Part shown: positions 59,519 to 64,000 of the stretch, one piece after another
How the letters are laid out: every line of letters begins with the position of its first letter
How positions within the stretch are numbered: the first letter of the stretch is position 1
Assembly: GCF_022458985.1 (NCBI RefSeq)
Contig: NC_061786.1
Span: 18,110,974-18,174,973, forward strand
Direction: 5' to 3'
Source of the DNA: Mugil cephalus
Lineage: Eukaryota; Chordata; Actinopteri; Mugiliformes; Mugilidae
DNA length: 64,000 bases
The notes under the pieces: generated by a model
Seen by the model: only the letters and a program-made list of their open reading frames with translations
Databases searched by the model: none
What the model was told of the DNA's origin: nothing
Position numbers and translations under genes: made by a program

Positions 59519-59646
59519 TTAGGGGATGGCAGTGAATGTGTACGCCACATCCGTGTCCATTGACAACCTCAGCCGACATGACATGCTGGCGTGGGTCAAC
59601 GACTCTTTGCATCTCACCTACACCAAGATCGAACAGCTATGTTCAG
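59519..59646 (+). CDS. mapre3: mapre3 first coding exon (codons 1-41)
   Basis: Coding from ATG 59526 with G at -3 and +4. The acceptor is either ctcag (59518) or ttag (59522). Donor gtgagg, phase 1 out. Start of the CH domain. Confidence 0.94.
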
Positions 59647-62600
59647 GTGAGGCCGACAAAAACATCGGCTTTATTTCTTTCTTTTCCCTTTTTTAACAAA
59701 CTCATGCTGTGAACATTCTGAAAATGTTTCGTCTCTTTGTGTTTTTATTTATTTCAGGAGCGGCATACTGCCAGTTCATGGACATGTTGTTTCCGGGGTG
59801 CATTCTTCTGAAGAAGGTCAAATTTCAAGCCAAGCTGGAGCACGAATTTATACACAACTTCAAAGTTCTTCAGGCAGCTTTTAAAAGGATGAGCGTTGAC
59901 AAAGTCAGACTCCTTTGATCCTTCATTCAACAACTTGATAGTTTCATGCCTTAAATCCATCTTTTCTACTTTATCTGCTAACCTCAAAGACGTTTCTTCT
60001 TTCCATTGTGCAGATTATTCCCGTAGAAAAGCTTGTAAAAGGGAAATTCCAAGACAACTTTGAATTCGTCCAATGGTTCAAGAAGTTCTTCGACGCCAAC
60101 TACGACGGGAAGGAGTACGACCCTTTACTAGCCAGACAGGGGCAGGACGTGGCCCCTCCCCCCAATCCAGGTGATCAATTTATCCACAAACCAAAGAGAA
60201 ACCCAGGTAAAGCAAACCATTTTGCCTTTGCTGCACGGTCTTGCTGAGCTTTGTTTGGCTCAAGAGCGCTCCCTGCAAGCAAGTGGTGTGAGCAGCACGA
60301 TTCACAGAATGACTGCTGTCCTCTTCGATCCATCTCACTGCCCAGCATTCACAAAACTATGACACTGTAGGTATGATTGAGTCACTGGTGGGGTTTTGGC
60401 ACATGCTGCCTTCAAATGGAGCTCGTGGTTGCGAGACGAAATGCTTGGGAGTCCGAGTGGTAGCGTAAGGGCTGCGTAGGACTCACCAATCCAATGGTCG
60501 CCCATTAGCTTGTGTAGGACAGTCGATAAACACCTGTAGTTCTGACAGTTTGTCCTGCACCGTTGACACAAACTACATCATTCATAATGATCATCCAGTC
60601 TGTGATTTTCTCATCAGCATGATTAGACTTAGGTCAGCTTGATTCAGGAGAGTGTGCTGGAGCTAGCTCTTTCAAGCTACGTAGCTTCCTAGCTCTTCTA
60701 GTTTTAAACCCCATTTAAATGTATTTGTTTAAATGCGTATTTCCTCTCATGACAGATTTAGGATTTGTGGCGTGTTCATTGGCTTTGTCGCTGGTGGTTT
60801 GTTGATATTGGTTTGGTGTGTCCAGGCCTAAAGCTTGGAGAACACCACTGCTAGGTGATATGTTAGCATCTGGAAACAACAGAGGCATTTATCAAGCTAA
60901 TGACCAGGTAACTCAATATAGGAAATAAAAAAGCATGATGAAAGGACGAGGCTGTTGAGAATATGACATAATATAAGACTATGAAGTCTACTAAATACAG
61001 TACTATCCACCCTCGTTTCTGTAATCATTTCCACTTTTGGCGTAAATACCACAACAGCCGAGTGGATTTCACCCGTCAACATTTGAAGGCAGCAATAATC
61101 ACCACAGTGCATAGTGGGGTGCAGCGTTAGTGAGGCAGTAAATCCACATTAGGCAACTCTAATTATAACTTTACTTTGATCATGATCCGTAAACACGGAC
61201 AGAAATATTGAGTGCAACTATTCACCCACGGTGTCCTGCATCATGCAGGTGATGCAACACTGACAATTAAAAGCAAGTTTGTCATTTTACTAACAAGAGT
61301 AACGTCGGCCCGACTGCCTTGCTCTGTCTCCATGAAAGCTTTTATTGCTTGATAATCATGGCGAACAACCTACTCTGACTTGTAGCGTGTCATAAGCCTG
61401 CTTTGTGACTTTGTCACTGGGAAGCAGTGTGGTTGCAAATGGGCAGAATCACTGCATTTATTTTCAAACCTGCAGTAATGTGTGTTGGCATGTTTTGTCT
61501 CTATCCGAAACACCTTTGCTGAAGCACTTATAGAGGTTTGGTATGACCGAGGTTTTTCTTTTTAAGATTCCGACTCAAATAAACTTTCAGCCAAAATTAA
61601 ATTAAATTTGCAATTTGGCAATTTGACGTCATTCATCTCAGTTCTGGTCTAAAACAAACAAAAAAAAAAGGCATATCAAAGTCACAGCAGTGAGCTACAA
61701 GCCGATAGCTTCAGCGCTCTATAATGTGCTATATCCATCGCCACAATTGCTATACAGCCAAAAAACATTGCAGTTCAACTCATTTCAGTTCTATTGCTCA
61801 ACACTTTTCATCATCTCTGACCACTCCAGGACCACAGAGGACATCGCCGACAGTTCCCAAAAACATGCCAACACCGCAGCGGGTCCAGCACAACACTCCG
61901 GCCATGAGGAAGAACCCAACTTTGTCTAGAAATGGAGGCAGCGATGCAGAGATCATGGAGCTAAATCAACAGGTAGAGTTGCGTGTGATTTGGGGATTTA
62001 GAGATAACCTTGCTTGGAGAAAACATACGTGTAAATAATATGGTATAATTGGTATTGGTATGCTCATAACTTATAACTTACTTGAAATAAGGATGTATTT
62101 GTCATCTACAATTTGTGTCTTCATTCACTTCATAAAAAACACTTGTGGTGCTTCGTCCTGACTACATTGTTTGGATTAGTTTTTTGGGACTTCCAGCTTT
62201 TTCATAGACATTTATTTCTCTTTCCTTGATGAAAAGTTGATGGAGTTGAAGTTGACTGTAGATGGACTAGAGAAGGAAAGAGACTTCTACTTCAGCAAAC
62301 TACGGGACATCGAGCTCATCTGCCAGGAGCACGAGAGTGACAGCAACCCCGTCCTCAGCAGGATAATTGACATTCTCTACGCAACAGAGGTATCTTTTTA
62401 ACCATGCAAACGTTTCCGTGAGGATTATATCTCATTGTAAATGGCACAGTGTCATAGTTGTTAGAGCATTTTGGTTTTTTTTAGCACCCACTTTTGGAGA
62501 TCATGTCCTTGACAGATTAAAGGGCCAGCATGTAGCATATATTGCCCTCTAGTGGTGAGGTTGTAAATTGTAGACAGCTTTTCTTTTTTAAGCGGTGACC

Positions 62601-64000
62601 TCTGAAGCTGAACACTGAATTACTTCCCAGCGGATGTTAAAATCCTTAAATTTACATGAGAAATAAACATGAAGCCAACTTAAAAGCTGGAGTCAGGTAT
62701 TTTTAAGATATCGATGGCCAGAGACTCCACTGAGCTTTAAAACTGCAGGTTCAAGGAGGGTTTGTCCGTCTTTTCATACAGTCTATAAGCAGAACATACA
62801 GTGGCTGCCGCTCCGAGTAAGAATCAGTAACCCAGAACAGTTTATCTAGCTTATTGTAAGATAACGGAACAAAATAAAGATGACCCCTATATTACATTTC
62901 TGCAAAGATCAGCTGAAATCCTACAAAATTCAGATCGAAGGACCTTCTTCTTGCTGTTACAGATGCGTTTAGAAAGCAGAGGTTACAAAAAAAATTTTTT
63001 TCTATATGCATATTAATAATTGTGTCGATTTGATTAAATTGTAATGGTTTCATCTTCTAACTACGTGTGCAGACGACATTGTAATGTTTCTGTGTTTTTC
63101 TGTATCTCAGGAAGGCTTTGCACCTCCAGAGGATGAAGACCTCGATGAGCAAGCTCACCTGGACCAGGATGAATACTGAACCCGCCATCTCTCCCTTTCC
63201 CCTCGTCATCTCCATCTTCACCTTCCTTTTTCTTTTTTTTGTTTTGACCCTCATTTATTTTCTACTCTCTCTGCACGCTTTCTACAAATACTCACCATCA
63301 ACCCAGCTCTCCGTCTGTCTTTTCCTTTCTTTGTCATATAAATATATATACATACATATATATATATATATATATATCTGTTGGTAACCTACCCCCTCCA
63401 CCCTGTGGGTATCTACACAGAATACACAACTACTCTGCGTCGTCATTTGCTGCTCCTCCCTGCCTCCACTTACACAGTTAACAATAACAGTAACGTATAA
63501 CGTATCACAGTTATTTCAGCATGAGTAACGCAGAAAATAGAGCCGAGCCTGGCATGGAGGTTGTTATGGCAAGTTTAAGTATGTAAATATTACCAACATT
63601 TTTAATTTCTCAAAGAACAACGTCTCATTCTGGGGTTATTTATTTGCCTTTGGTGCGCTGTTAATACTACTGTCAGAGCACACAATGACACCTCTGCTCC
63701 AATGTGCCATCAGGACACTCCCTGAGCTACTAAAGCTGTAACAAAAGTGACTTTGTAATAACAGTTTCTTATTTATTTAACTTATATTTAATTTAGATTA
63801 ACTTTCTGTAGCAAAATCGGTGCAAACCTACTGTACGAGGATCGAAAGCTGAGGCCACGTTTGCCATTGTTCGCGCTACAGAGGGTTCGTGACATGTAGA
63901 CATGCTGAAGGAAATTCTTCGTGGCAAATGATCGGTGCTCTGCGATTGTTCGTTATTGATCAGCAACATATCTGAGCATGAGAATGTTACACATTGACTG
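59519..64000 (+). CDS. mapre3: mapre3: microtubule-associated protein RP/EB family member 3 (EB3), coding and 3' part
   Basis: End-binding protein that tracks growing microtubule plus ends and recruits other tip proteins; prominent in neurons. Coding parts: 59526-59646, 59758-59903, 60014-60206, 61830-61972, 62237-62389, 63111-63179; 825 nt and 274 aa (human EB3 281). Residues about 14-116 form the calponin-homology domain ([39 protein letters not shown]), then a basic linker, then the EBH coiled coil (about 200-255) with the FYF groove (218-220) and a DEY C-terminus that binds CAP-Gly proteins. [10 protein letters not shown] fits EB3 better than EB1. An in-frame TAG at 59520 supports the start. 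The 3' UTR leaves the window. Confidence 0.96.
59758..59903 (+). CDS. mapre3: mapre3 coding exon 2 (CH domain)
   Basis: 146 nt, tttcag acceptor. [20 protein letters not shown], then [19 protein letters not shown]. The donor is gtcaga, a weak match but required by the phase and the homology. Confidence 0.94.
60014..60206 (+). CDS. mapre3: mapre3 coding exon 3 (end of CH domain and linker)
   Basis: 193 nt, gtgcag acceptor and gtaaag donor. [20 protein letters not shown] through [15 protein letters not shown]. An alternative donor of the same phase at 60171 would remove 12 residues of the linker. Confidence 0.93.
60207..61829 (+). other. mapre3 intron 3
   Basis: 1.6 kb; no further exon or clear repeat seen. 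Confidence 0.6.
61830..61972 (+). CDS. mapre3: mapre3 coding exon 4 (linker)
   Basis: 143 nt, tccag acceptor and gtagag donor. [19 protein letters not shown], then [20 protein letters not shown]: the basic, Ser/Thr/Pro-rich linker entering the coiled coil. Confidence 0.92.
62237..62389 (+). CDS. mapre3: mapre3 coding exon 5 (EBH domain)
   Basis: 51 codons, aaaag acceptor (a purine-rich, weak site) and gtatct donor. [20 protein letters not shown], then [14 protein letters not shown]: coiled coil and hydrophobic pocket that binds SxIP motifs. Confidence 0.94.
62390..63110 (+). other. mapre3 intron 5
   Basis: 721 bp, about 40 percent occupied by the dispersed repeat at 62517-62815. Confidence 0.6.
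62517..62815 (+). repeat. Dispersed fish repeat, copy 2 (intron of mapre3)
   Basis: Contains ctagtggtgaggttg at 62549-62563 and acagtggctgccgct at 62798-62812, matching copy 1 near the left edge. The interval between the blocks is longer here, so one copy is deleted or the other holds an insertion. Confidence 0.5.
63111..63179 (+). CDS. mapre3: mapre3 last coding exon
   Basis: 23 codons, tctcag acceptor, stop TGA at 63177-63179. [20 protein letters not shown] plus EY: acidic tail ending in EY. Confidence 0.95.
   Translation, partial: EGFAPPEDEDLDEQAHLDQDEY
63180..64000 (+). other. mapre3: mapre3 3' UTR (continues beyond the window)
   Basis: Pyrimidine-rich start, a TA microsatellite at about 63335-63378, and no AATAAA up to the edge, so the transcript end is probably outside. 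Confidence 0.65.
63335..63378. repeat. TA microsatellite in mapre3 3' UTR
   Basis: Mostly (TA)n with two CA interruptions. Confidence 0.85.

Overview
The window is vertebrate nuclear DNA, almost certainly from a ray-finned (teleost, probably percomorph) fish. All supportable genes are on the + strand and are split by GT-AG introns, many only 80-150 bp long. The encoded proteins are vertebrate-specific families, and the introns carry small hAT-like and piggyBac-like elements, a decayed LINE fragment and simple repeats. No bacterial, organellar or viral gene set is present.

Layout. (1) 1-9101: no coding gene; AT-rich sequence with simple repeats, one dispersed-repeat copy, a possible end of an upstream 3' UTR near 4505, and a CpG-rich stretch at about 7750-8210 that may hold the dnmt3a promoter. 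(2) 9102-about 44265: dnmt3a, a de novo DNA cytosine-5 methyltransferase, with 22 coding exons that join without a phase error into 1021 codons (N-terminal tail, polyglutamine insert, PWWP, ADD zinc fingers, catalytic domain) and a 3.2 kb 3' UTR. (3) About 47400-56750: dpysl5 (CRMP5), 12 coding exons, 564 codons, with a CpG-rich candidate first exon near 47460-47660. (4) About 57790 to beyond the right edge: mapre3 (EB3), a CpG-rich noncoding first exon and 6 coding exons, 274 codons; its 3' UTR runs out of the window.

The three genes do not form a pathway. Dnmt3a writes DNA methylation, while Dpysl5 and Mapre3 are cytoskeletal proteins prominent in neurons. Their human counterparts all lie in chromosome band 2p23, so the block looks like compacted ancestral synteny. 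Fish often keep two copies of each gene (a/b) and the sequence alone does not let me say which copy this is.

The most unusual coding feature is a 75-residue glutamine-rich insert (runs of 14, 7 and 22 Gln) in Dnmt3a between the N-terminal tail and the PWWP domain, where human DNMT3A, as I recall it, has only two glutamines. Other points of interest are a candidate internal promoter for a short Dnmt3a2-like isoform, a 13-bp perfect hairpin just after the dnmt3a stop codon, two hAT-type elements with clear target-site duplications, and a fold-back element 60 bp before the polyQ exon. I found no wholly new gene system.
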